Part shown: positions 1 to 7,059 of the stretch, piece after piece | How positions within the stretch are numbered: the first letter of the stretch is position 1 | Layout: the number at the start of each line of letters is the position of its first letter | Source of the DNA: Prevotellaceae bacterium UBA7017 | Lineage (GTDB): Bacteria > Bacteroidota > Bacteroidia > Bacteroidales > Bacteroidaceae | Assembly: GCA_002449535.1 (NCBI GenBank) | Contig: DJWZ01000119.1 | Coordinates: forward strand, 1 to 15,128 | Reading direction: 5' to 3' | Length of the DNA: 15,128 nucleotides | Translations under genes and position numbers: made by a program | Notes under the pieces: generated by a model | Database searches by the model: none | The model's input: only the letters and a program-made list of their open reading frames with translations | What the model was told of the DNA's origin: nothing

Positions 1-17
1 GGGTGATAAAAAAGCAG

Positions 18-25
18 TACCTTTG
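18..25 (+). promoter_or_regulatory. Possible -7 promoter box (TACCTTTG)
   Basis: TACCTTTG matches the Bacteroidetes -7 consensus TAnnTTTG. The matching -33 element would fall just outside the left edge, so it cannot be checked. It would drive transcription into the small plus-strand remnant at 123-359. The short motif could occur by chance. Confidence 0.3.
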
Positions 26-122
26 CCGATGGATTTGAGAACAAGTTCGTCTGCTAAATTTCAAAAGAGATTTGACCACCGGCAAAGAAGAAGAAAAAGT
101 ATAAAAATTTTGCTACAGGCGC

Positions 123-359
123 ATGAAAAAAAATTTTTGGCGCATAAAATTAAAAAAATCGACTTTCGCAAGTTTATCTTGCTCAGTCTTTAGATGTATC
201 ACCTCTCGTCGTATCGTGTTCACTCCTTCTGTAGATTTGAAGCAGGAACTCAAGCAGACTTCTGTCAGCATCACTTGCTACAACCGCAACGGTGAAATCA
301 TCAAGCGCGTAACCTCTGACTCTGGAGAAATCGAAGACCCTGAGAACGAAAACCGCTAA
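123..359 (+). pseudogene. C-terminal remnant resembling a Bacteroidetes HU-family DNA-binding protein
   Basis: The reading frame encodes 78 residues. The last ~50 look like real protein: SRRIVFTPSVDLKQELKQTS, then a short strand region and an acidic tail rich in Glu, Asp and Asn. Codon use there is that of well-expressed genes (CGT/CGC, AAG, GAA, CTC). This pattern (RRI.F.P...LK..LK..S plus an acidic or disordered tail) resembles the end of the HU-like proteins common in Bacteroidales, which are usually about 120-170 residues. The first ~28 residues are Lys/Phe/Ser-rich, lie in AT-rich DNA and do not resemble an HU fold. I find no HU N-terminal part upstream in any frame. I therefore infer a 5'-truncated copy. 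A short intact gene of unknown function is the alternative. The stop codon overlaps the convergent stop of the minus-strand gene by 2 bp. Confidence 0.4.
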
Positions 360-1489
360 AAGTCTCTGTGCTCCTTGGAGGCGTTAGGTGTTATTGCCAT
401 ACACTCCATTTCTATGAGCCACTGGGGTCTGCATACAGGTGCGAGGGTAATGACGAAGGGCGTTTCTGGGAATTTCTCCTTGAACATATCTTTTACCGTA
501 TTGTAGTCTGCAGGGTCTCTGAGATATACAATTATCTGCATCACATCGTTGAATGTCGCTCCGCCTTCAGCAAGAAGGGTTTCAACATTTTCCCACATTC
601 GCCGGGTTTGTTTTATGATATCTCCGACATGAACTACCTCACCCTTATTATTTATAGATGCCGTTCCTGATATGTATAGGTGTTTTCGGTCGCCAAATTC
701 TACGACTGTGCCACGTTCGAATGTTACTCCATATTCGCTGGTGGGATTGAGGTGGGTCGGGGCGTAGAGATATTGCTGCTGATTGTTGGCTATTCCCTTG
801 ATGGCGTATGTGTCGAGAACGAGAATGCTCTTGGTGTCTTGCGGAACGCCTCCGATTCCTGTCGATGCAATATAGTGGGTGTTTTCCGTCATGCCATGGC
901 TGAAGAAGTTTGCCTTGCGTGCCTCAACCATGCCTTTATATAGAATATCGACATCTCTTACGAAGAACCATGTGCGGATGCAGTTTCGCTCTATTGTCAT
1001 ACCGTGGTTCTCAAGCATTTCCTCGTAATTGAACAGCATTACCTGCGTCTGGGTGTAGCTGTTGCCTTGTGTCTCATACATCCCCATCTGCCAATAATGT
1101 TTGTAGCCATTATTCTTTACGATGGTTAAGCCGTCTTTACAGGTTATGTCTTCAGCCTCCTGAAGGTATATCCATACGGCAACCTTTGACCCGTCGAGTG
1201 GCGGCTGTTGTATGAAACAGGTCGTGCAGCTGTTGTCAGCAGGCACACATGGCGCTTGGTTGACAATGTCGCTGAAGAAGTAGCGTTTAAAGACTTTCTT
1301 GAGGGTAGGAGCGAGGGCAAGGAACTTTTCTTCTGCTTCTTGCAGACGGGATATCTGCTGGGCAAACAGCTCGCCGTGTGGTTCTACATGGAGTATGGCA
1401 TGACGTTCCATAGTCTTCCCTTCTGGGGAGAAAGTTGTAAACTCTGCCGTTACTCCGAGTTCTTCGAAATATATATTGTTGTATGTCAT
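356..1489 (-). CDS. Chorismatase-like (FkbO/Hyg5/XanB2-type) Rid-fold protein
   Basis: The protein has 377 residues, about the size of chorismatases and much longer than a single RidA/YjgF domain (~130). The C-terminal half is clearly Rid-like: LYISGTASI (271-279), VGD (288-290), a central helix and CRPQWLIEMECMA (353-365). STGIGG (209-214) and YGVTFERG (253-260) fit the chorismatase subgroup, which hydrolyses chorismate to dihydroxy- or hydroxybenzoates. Cys353 and Glu360 are seven residues apart, like the Cys/Glu pair I recall in Hyg5, though this is not aligned. No signal peptide is seen, so it is probably cytoplasmic. I chose the ATG at 1489 because it overlaps the upstream stop as ATGA, suggesting translational coupling. 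An in-frame ATG at 1513 would add eight residues. It is the last gene of the operon, and no obvious terminator follows. Fold assignment is firm; substrate is inferred. Confidence 0.75.
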   Translation of the reverse strand: MTYNNIYFEELGVTAEFTTFSPEGKTMERHAILHVEPHGELFAQQISRLQEAEEKFLALAPTLKKVFKRYFFSDIVNQAPCVPADNSCTTCFIQQPPLDGSKVAVWIYLQEAEDITCKDGLTIVKNNGYKHYWQMGMYETQGNSYTQTQVMLFNYEEMLENHGMTIERNCIRTWFFVRDVDILYKGMVEARKANFFSHGMTENTHYIASTGIGGVPQDTKSILVLDTYAIKGIANNQQQYLYAPTHLNPTSEYGVTFERGTVVEFGDRKHLYISGTASINNKGEVVHVGDIIKQTRRMWENVETLLAEGGATFNDVMQIIVYLRDPADYNTVKDMFKEKFPETPFVITLAPVCRPQWLIEMECMAITPNASKEHRDF

Positions 1490-2208
1490 ATTATTGATTT
1501 TTCGTTTTTCCAAAGGTTTGCCAATGTTATATAACCCAAGATTGCAAGAATAATGCTGACTCCAAACGGAAATATGTCTTTTGTCTTGGGAAGATAAACA
1601 GGAGGTATGAGTGCTCTGATTGTATTATACTGGATTTCTGCCTTTATGCGTGTCATGCTGACATCGGTTCCTCGGTATGGCTGTATCAGCGTCCCTTTTA
1701 CATCCGATTCAAAAAGGGCTATCTGCTCGTCGGCAGTATGTATAGCCTCTATCAGGGAAGCGTCCTGAGCGGAGGTTGGCTTGCTGTTCTCTTCGTCCAG
1801 GAGTCGCTTCAGGCGATATTCTCCAGATGGGGTAAAGAAATCTTTTATTCTCGCCTTGTCGGTCGTGATGCCCAGCCTCTTCTTGAGTGTCGTGTTTCCT
1901 ATATGGAGCAGTTCTTGTTCTGACCATAATTCCGGAGCATAGGGTATCGACAGCAGCAGTTGCTCTGCGCTGAGCCCTCGGTATGTACTGCCGCCAGTGA
2001 GCTGCCGAGTGAAATCTAATGCAAGGCTGTTGAGGGGGCATACACGCTCATTATATAATATAAGGTGTGTCTTTGCCTCGTCAGCATCCTCGCGGGCAAG
2101 TACTGAAATCTTTGCTGCTGCAATCGTTGAGCATGATATCAGAAGCATTGCCATTACTGCTGTAACTAATTGTATGTATGATGTACTATTCTTTCGCACC
2201 GGCTTCAA
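1486..2208 (-). CDS. Membrane-anchored stand-alone domain resembling the periplasmic part of Bacteroidetes CcsBA cytochrome c synthase
   Basis: The protein has 240 residues, with a hydrophobic N-terminal segment (about 11-32) and a second membrane segment near the C-terminus (about 212-233). The soluble part lies between them and is presumably periplasmic. The stretch around LYNERVCPLNSLALDFT (51-67), then TYRGLSAEQLL (75-85), and a later GTLIQPY (172-178) resemble, from memory, the extracytoplasmic region before the CcsA part of fused CcsBA (ResB/CcsA) proteins in Bacteroidetes. The haem-handling WWD domain and the many helices of CcsA are absent, so this cannot be a complete synthase. LISC at 23-26 also fits a lipobox, so lipidation is an alternative to a membrane anchor. 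It overlaps the upstream cytochrome gene by 23 bp and the downstream gene by 4 bp. Its place beside c-type cytochromes supports a role in cytochrome maturation or partner binding, but this is inferred. Confidence 0.55.
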   Translation of the reverse strand: MKPVRKNSTSYIQLVTAVMAMLLISCSTIAAAKISVLAREDADEAKTHLILYNERVCPLNSLALDFTRQLTGGSTYRGLSAEQLLLSIPYAPELWSEQELLHIGNTTLKKRLGITTDKARIKDFFTPSGEYRLKRLLDEENSKPTSAQDASLIEAIHTADEQIALFESDVKGTLIQPYRGTDVSMTRIKAEIQYNTIRALIPPVYLPKTKDIFPFGVSIILAILGYITLANLWKNEKSII

Positions 2209-2929
2209 TCCATTGCTTTAAGATGTCAAGCATCGTTTGTTCGTCTGTCGTGAGTTGTGTGTGTGAGTAGTGTATGTTCTCGTCGCCGACAGAAATGACT
2301 TTGTATAGGAAACTGTTTTCTGCATCTCCTGCCTTCACCAACAGATTGTCGGGAGATTTCGTGGATGCTACTCCGACGATACTGCTGTACGCCTTGTCGG
2401 TGCTGAGGTCCAGCCCTGCGCGCGGGTTGTTGCCGGAATGACACTTGGAACAGCTCGTCTTCGTGCCTTGAAACAGATTGTTGTTGATATGGGCAAACAT
2501 ACCCAGGTTCATCTCGCCGACGTTGATTTTAATAGTGTCATTGATATTGTCTGTATCGCTGATGTCGTATTTATATAACGTAGCCATACGCTCTCGTAGT
2601 ATGTTGATGACTGCAATTTCTACGGTTTTGGTTTCCGGAGGGATGTTTGAAAGCTTTATTGTAGCCTCGCCGTCAATGTTGGAGAGAGACTTCGCTATGG
2701 TAGCATATTTGTCTGTTTCGTTAAAGCCGCACAGTGCAAGAGTGTATTTGCCGCCCCATGTGTTTGTTTTTGTGAAGTTGCCAGATAGCTGCACGTTGTA
2801 TGAGTCGGTATTATACACATACGTCTTTTCATCAACATGACCATCGTCGCATGATGTCGCGAAAACTAACAAAAACGCGATTGTCAGCAGAGAATAGGCA
2901 TAATTTATTATCCTTAATTCATAATTCAT
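2186..2929 (-). CDS. Mono-haem cytochrome c lipoprotein (planctomycete-type cytochrome C-like)
   Basis: The protein has 247 residues. A hydrophobic signal ends in FATSC with Cys27 as the predicted lipid-modified residue. An N-terminal beta-rich domain (about 35-145) precedes a haem domain with one CXXCH motif, CSKCH at 160-164. The haem domain continues with GLDLS (172-176) and ends with WIEAGA (240-245). That layout matches the short cytochrome domain often found in Planctomycetes and Bacteroidetes lipoproteins. In that family the distal ligand is usually a Met in a 'MPP' segment before the last helix. Here the segment reads IHYSHTQL (219-226), so His220 or His223 may serve instead. The start ATG lies inside a 7-bp tandem repeat, and no other in-frame ATG precedes the signal. 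The gene starts 17 bp after the porin stop. It is probably an electron carrier in the periplasm or on the outer membrane. Confidence 0.8.
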   Translation of the reverse strand: MNYELRIINYAYSLLTIAFLLVFATSCDDGHVDEKTYVYNTDSYNVQLSGNFTKTNTWGGKYTLALCGFNETDKYATIAKSLSNIDGEATIKLSNIPPETKTVEIAVINILRERMATLYKYDISDTDNINDTIKINVGEMNLGMFAHINNNLFQGTKTSCSKCHSGNNPRAGLDLSTDKAYSSIVGVASTKSPDNLLVKAGDAENSFLYKVISVGDENIHYSHTQLTTDEQTMLDILKQWIEAGAKE

Positions 2930-2935
2930 AATTCA
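2915..2935. repeat. Three perfect 7-bp tandem repeats (TAATTCA) spanning a start codon
   Basis: Three contiguous TAATTCA units are followed by a degenerate one. On the minus strand each unit carries an ATG context. Only the ATG at 2929-2927 is in frame with the cytochrome gene; the one at 2922 hits a stop after two codons. Similar AT-rich short repeats are common between Bacteroidales genes. Confidence 0.8.
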
Positions 2936-2946
2936 AAATTATTCAA

Positions 2947-4197
2947 TTAGAAGGTGTATTGCATCATTACTATTGCACTGTGTTTTGCAATGCCGAGGTC
3001 GTCGTTGTCTCTGTCGAGCTGCGTCTTGTGACCTGTCCTGCCGACAAACTGATACATGGCGGAGAGCTTCAGACCTGTATTCTTGATAAAATAGTTACAA
3101 CCTACTGCCGGACTGTTCAAGATGCCGTCAGACCCTGTCCCGTTGCGGTTGAAGAGGTCGTAACGTGCAGCTAACTGCCACTGCTTGCCAACGAAGTAGC
3201 CTGCCTGGGCATAGCCACCGATGTAATTGTAGCTTTCGTTAATCTTCTGACGCTTTGTGAAACCTACATTCATCCAGTAGAATTCACCGCCTATGAACCA
3301 TCTGCCGCTGAGATAGCTAACCTCAAGACCGACGCGGGTGTCATTGGTGCTTTCGTTTTCTGCTTCAACATTTATGCTGCCGGAAAGTGCTACTTCCAGT
3401 TTGTGCTCGTTAAGCATCTTGCTGTTGCCCTGCGTGCGTGGCATGTTGCCGTATGGTGTCCATGACAGACGCCCGGCGTAAAGCAATGATGGTATGTGCC
3501 AGTCATCGGAAAAAGTCTTCGTAGCTTGATTTGAACCGGAACCGTTGCCGTTGAAGATGCCGAATTCATAACCTATAACAGGGCAAATCTTTCCGTGGAG
3601 CATTACGCCGAGGTCAAAACCTGTTCCAATCTTTGGGTTGGCAGCATTAAGAGAGTATGGCAATATGACGGAGGAGGTAAGAGATACCGGCAACATTGGA
3701 AACAATGTCTCGCCAAGGGTGGTAAGATAGGCACTTGTGAATGGTGTCTTGAACTTACCTGCCTTTACAGCCAAGCCTTTGGAGATATAAATGTCAAACC
3801 AAGCCTGCTGGAGGATGGCGGCTCCTGATGCTGCGGCATTTATGGAGAGGTTGTACGTAATGTTATTGAAAGCCTTTCCGGTAAAACCCAAGACGGCATA
3901 GGGAAAGGAAAAACCGCTGTTGGCTACATTGTCTTGATTATAGGCTTTGTCCAATCCTTCATCGTCATAGTAATTGAAGTTCGCCGTGGTTTGGAGCATC
4001 AAGTATGGCTTGAAGGAGAAACGATGGTCCTTGGACTCTATCTGGAACATACGGTCGCTGCCAATCGTTACGACACCGTTTTCTGCGTCAAATGTTTCTT
4101 CTGCGGGGGCAGATGTCAGAGTATCCGTCAATAACGACTCTGCTTGTATGTTTGTTGTTGTAAGTGCTGCAAAGGCAGCCAAAATAATTGTTTTCAT
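2947..4197 (-). CDS. OprO/P-like outer-membrane porin
   Basis: The protein has 416 residues with a short signal peptide (MKTIILAAFAALTTTNIQA). The body consists of alternating amphipathic strands, and the chain ends in MMQYTF, the terminal-Phe signature of outer-membrane barrels. FKPYLMLQTTANFNYYDDEG starts the barrel, and the segment AWFDIYISKGLAVKAGKFKTPF (132-153) is the characteristic strand pair of the phosphate-selective porin O/P family. Family membership does not prove phosphate specificity; in Bacteroidetes such porins occur in many uptake loci. It sits between the di-haem lipoprotein gene (30 bp upstream) and the cytochrome gene (17 bp downstream), so it is probably co-transcribed. 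It could provide the outer-membrane pore for the substrate or metal handled by the lipoproteins, which is an inference. Confidence 0.75.
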   Translation of the reverse strand: MKTIILAAFAALTTTNIQAESLLTDTLTSAPAEETFDAENGVVTIGSDRMFQIESKDHRFSFKPYLMLQTTANFNYYDDEGLDKAYNQDNVANSGFSFPYAVLGFTGKAFNNITYNLSINAAASGAAILQQAWFDIYISKGLAVKAGKFKTPFTSAYLTTLGETLFPMLPVSLTSSVILPYSLNAANPKIGTGFDLGVMLHGKICPVIGYEFGIFNGNGSGSNQATKTFSDDWHIPSLLYAGRLSWTPYGNMPRTQGNSKMLNEHKLEVALSGSINVEAENESTNDTRVGLEVSYLSGRWFIGGEFYWMNVGFTKRQKINESYNYIGGYAQAGYFVGKQWQLAARYDLFNRNGTGSDGILNSPAVGCNYFIKNTGLKLSAMYQFVGRTGHKTQLDRDNDDLGIAKHSAIVMMQYTF

Positions 4198-4210
4198 TTT
4201 TTTCTTATAA

Positions 4211-4243
4211 GGGAAGTTAAAGGGGAGTTAAAGGGAACTTAGG
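4211..4243. repeat. Three imperfect 11-bp tandem repeats across a stop codon
   Basis: Units GGGAAGTTAAA, GGGGAGTTAAA and GGGAACTTAGG lie head to tail. They cover the end of the di-haem gene (stop at 4228-4230) and the gap before the porin start. No coding role beyond the last few codons is seen. Confidence 0.6.
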
Positions 4244-5796
4244 AATAATATCAGTGCTTCGCGGTCTTGTCGGCTCATGGCTTTGAAGAGGTTCTTGGAT
4301 GCTTCTCCTTCGCCGCCATGCCACAGGATTGCTTCCTTGAAGTTGCGTGCCCTTCCGTCATGCAGGAAGTATGTGTGTCCGTTCACCTTCTTCTGCAGTC
4401 CGATGCCCCATAGCGGTGTGGTGCGCCATTCGTTGCCGCGTGCCAGTCCGCTGACGTAATTGTCGTTGAGGCCTACGCCCATGATTTCAGAGCCCATGTC
4501 GTGGAGCAGGTAGTCGCTGTATGGATGTATGGTCTGACTGCCCAGCCATGGTAGCTCTGTGCCGCATAGCAGTGCAGTGCCGCGTGGCCTTGTGTGCAGG
4601 GTGGTGACGTGGCACAGGTGACATTTCGCCTCGTAGAATTTCTTTTCGCCGAGGGATATCGCTTCGCGTTCTGTCATCGTTACCTGTGTGCCGTTGAGGG
4701 TCACCGTGCGGGTCTTGCTGCCAAGGCGTCGGGCGGGCACTCCGAGGCTGTGCAGGTATAGGTCAACACATTCCATGTCTTCAGTGGAAACATCCAACTG
4801 GTCATAGGTCAGTCCCATCATTGAGCCTTCCACCATTTGCAGCTGTCCTTCGCATATTTCTTCAGGATAGCGTGAGTTCGTAGCGCCCATGTCGGAAGAG
4901 AAGCCTAATTCTACGGTAAGATCGAGATGCTGTGCCTTGTTGCCAGACAGTCCGACTCCCGTAACACCTTTTTCCGTGATATAGTTACATCTGCCAGAGA
5001 TACCATATTCAGGGTAGTTGCTTTGTGCAGCCAGTCGTTCTATCTCGCTGCGGTCGAGCGCCATCATCTGTCCCATGCCGACATGGCGGAGCGGGATGCG
5101 AACGGTGCAGAACAGTTCTTCGGGCTTTATGTCAACATATTTCTCCTGAACATCGTCCCACATCGGGGTGTACCATTCCGTTATGGTATAGTTAGGATGT
5201 GCCAATTCGTACTCTTCGCCATCAGGGAAGCATCCCTTCTCGAAGTTGTAGCGCACCTCTAACTTTCCTTCAGGTTTTACTCCGACGATGGACTGGTCGT
5301 GCAGTACGCGCCCGTAGTTCTGGAAGAACTTTCCGTTTTTGCGTGATACATAAACCAGCATTGCCGACATGCCGTTCGTGCCAGACCCATATACTGGCGT
5401 GCCGTCGGCATCCGTCCTTATGTTGTTCCATACGCCTGGCGTGGTGCGGCCGGCGTTGAGGTGGCATGAGCCGCATGAATATCCTGCATATACGGGTCCG
5501 TATTTCTCTGTGATGTTGTCATAGAGGCGGTCGCCTGTGGTAAAACGGCTTGCATAGGAACCGCTCAACCACTCGGCATCTGTATCAAATGATTTTGATG
5601 AATCGAGGAATATAGTTGAGGTGCCGGCTGAGAGCGCCATGTTCTGCAGTTCTGCAGCATGCTTTTCTTCAAAGCTGTCGGTACCCTCTGTATCGGCAGA
5701 ACAGGAAGCAAGAAAAATGCTCCCTGTAATTATCGTTGCCAGCACTGACAGGAACTTGAGTCCTGCCAGTGCTTGTGCTGTTTTATTATATCTCAT
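4228..5796 (-). CDS. DUF1111-family di-haem oxidoreductase-like lipoprotein
   Basis: The protein has 522 residues. Its signal sequence ends in IFLASC, with Cys32 as the predicted lipidated residue. Two c-type haem motifs are visible: CGSCH (108-112) and CHLCH (392-396). The C-terminal block EWRTTPLWGIGL (456-467) followed by FLHDGRARNFKEAILWHGGE (477-496) is diagnostic of the DUF1111/'thiol oxidoreductase' family of di-haem proteins, relatives of the MauG/cytochrome c peroxidase group. The true reaction of this family is poorly known. Members recur next to imelysin genes in iron-regulated loci, and here the imelysin stop is only 5 bp upstream of this start. Both haems imply export of apo-protein and assembly by a cytochrome c maturation system outside the cytoplasm. 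Length and motifs look intact. Family assignment is firm; the substrate is unknown. Confidence 0.88.
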   Translation of the reverse strand: MRYNKTAQALAGLKFLSVLATIITGSIFLASCSADTEGTDSFEEKHAAELQNMALSAGTSTIFLDSSKSFDTDAEWLSGSYASRFTTGDRLYDNITEKYGPVYAGYSCGSCHLNAGRTTPGVWNNIRTDADGTPVYGSGTNGMSAMLVYVSRKNGKFFQNYGRVLHDQSIVGVKPEGKLEVRYNFEKGCFPDGEEYELAHPNYTITEWYTPMWDDVQEKYVDIKPEELFCTVRIPLRHVGMGQMMALDRSEIERLAAQSNYPEYGISGRCNYITEKGVTGVGLSGNKAQHLDLTVELGFSSDMGATNSRYPEEICEGQLQMVEGSMMGLTYDQLDVSTEDMECVDLYLHSLGVPARRLGSKTRTVTLNGTQVTMTEREAISLGEKKFYEAKCHLCHVTTLHTRPRGTALLCGTELPWLGSQTIHPYSDYLLHDMGSEIMGVGLNDNYVSGLARGNEWRTTPLWGIGLQKKVNGHTYFLHDGRARNFKEAILWHGGEGEASKNLFKAMSRQDREALILFLSSL

Positions 5797-5801
5797 TTAA
5801 G

Positions 5802-7001
5802 TTAGTTATTCACTTTACGTGGCTGACCGTCTTTGAAAAGCAGGTATTCCAATGTGTGATATCCGCGGAGAGCCTGTGCTGCTTCTATTGCTTCGTCCTC
5901 TTCGTCATAGTCGCCGCTCCATTGCATTTCTGACCACTGTTGTGATTTCAGCAGTTCGTAGATGCCTGCTGCGTCAAGTGGCCATGAGTCCATGTTTGGA
6001 TCAAGTCCCATGTCAGATACCGGACCGAAGAGGAATGCCTCTGATGTCTCCCATGGCTGACGTGCTGCGAGCCATGCTTCACAAGCACTTGCAAAGGTAG
6101 CGTCTGAAGGATTTGCCTGGAATGCTCTTACTGCATTGAGTAATGCCTTGTTCTTTGCTACGAGATTATTATATGTTGGTAAAACAACGTTGTCAACAAA
6201 TTGCTGGACTATTGATTTAAGGTCATCGTCATCGAGTGTAGCGATGTAGCTCTTCATTTCTGCGAGGCTGTTGTTGAGTTCTGCGCATGCGTCCATTGCC
6301 TTTGCTGCCTCGTTAGAACCGATGTTGTTGCGGAATGGCTGTGGGATATTGTCAATAGCCTCCCATGCTGCAACAATCTTCTGCCATGTTTTGTCAGCAC
6401 CGATTCCTTCTATTCCCATAATAGAGTTTTCTGGAAGATTGCTGCTGTTGATGGCGTTTTTAAGATTGTCATAGCTGGCATAGCTTCTGAATTCTGCTTC
6501 TGTCAGGCACTTGCCAACGAGGGCGTTGGCGATGGACAGGATGTTGTTCTTATAGTCATCACGAGAGTGCCAGCTGTACCATGACTCAACGGCATAAAGG
6601 GCTTTTGTCCTGTCTCCAGCGTTCCAGTAATCCACTGGCTCACCGATTTTTGCTGCTCCTACCTCATTGGCGATGTCTATACATCCGTCTATCATCTGCT
6701 CTACGCATGCGTCGTAGGAGTCAAAGCCGATGCTGGCGTCTGCATTCTTAAACTTCTGAGCGTAATTGTTGTTCCACTCGTTGTAGAGGTTTGTAGCATC
6801 GTCCTCAAGGAGCTTTGCGACATTCACCGCATAGTTGCCCCAGGCTGCCGCCAGTTCAGATGTGTATTCAAGGTTCTGAGGGTCTGTAACAGCGGCAGGT
6901 GTAGGTGCTGAATTGTTGTTGTCATCATCGCTGCCGCATGATGTCAAGCCGAGTGTTACGGCTGCTGCAAAAAACATTGCACTTTTAAAAATCTTGTTCA
7001 T
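5802..7001 (-). CDS. Imelysin (peptidase M75) family lipoprotein
   Basis: The protein has 399 residues from the ATG at 7001. That start is chosen because a clean lipoprotein signal follows (MNKIFKSAMFFAAAVTLGLTSC, lipid Cys22). An in-frame ATG at 7073 would overlap the upstream gene and add a low-complexity Asn/Lys/Thr stretch encoded by tandem repeats. The family motif GxHxxE is present as GYHTLE (380-385), and WETSEAFLFGPV (317-328) is the usual imelysin helix segment. Imelysin-like proteins (ICMP, IrpA, EfeO-like groups) are exported and linked to iron binding or uptake; protease activity is doubtful for many. An Asp/Asn-rich linker follows the lipid Cys, as is common for surface or outer-membrane lipoproteins in Bacteroidetes. 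Tight coupling to the DUF1111 gene supports a joint role. Confidence 0.88.
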   Translation of the reverse strand: MNKIFKSAMFFAAAVTLGLTSCGSDDDNNNSAPTPAAVTDPQNLEYTSELAAAWGNYAVNVAKLLEDDATNLYNEWNNNYAQKFKNADASIGFDSYDACVEQMIDGCIDIANEVGAAKIGEPVDYWNAGDRTKALYAVESWYSWHSRDDYKNNILSIANALVGKCLTEAEFRSYASYDNLKNAINSSNLPENSIMGIEGIGADKTWQKIVAAWEAIDNIPQPFRNNIGSNEAAKAMDACAELNNSLAEMKSYIATLDDDDLKSIVQQFVDNVVLPTYNNLVAKNKALLNAVRAFQANPSDATFASACEAWLAARQPWETSEAFLFGPVSDMGLDPNMDSWPLDAAGIYELLKSQQWSEMQWSGDYDEEDEAIEAAQALRGYHTLEYLLFKDGQPRKVNN

Positions 7002-7023
7002 AGTAATTATATTTTTTTGAAAA

Positions 7024-7059
7024 TTATTGGTCCTATTGGTCTTATTGGACTTATTGGTC
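7024..7059. repeat. Four 9-bp tandem repeats (TTATTGGTC) before the imelysin gene
   Basis: The units are TTATTGGTC, CTATTGGTC, TTATTGGAC and TTATTGGTC. They fill most of the 58-bp gap between the barrel stop and the imelysin start, ending 22 bp upstream of the start codon. The spurious N-terminal extension rich in Asn, Lys and Thr arises from translating this repeat. Confidence 0.85.

Noticed and set aside
16..91. Inverted repeat CTTTGCCG ... CGGCAAAG near the left edge
   Set aside because: The arms are short and separated by about 50 bp, and no T-run follows. I could not support a terminator or a mobile-element end.
1490..1513. Upstream ATG start for the chorismatase-like gene
   Set aside because: It is possible, but the ATG at 1489 makes an ATGA overlap with the upstream stop and leads directly into the family-like sequence.
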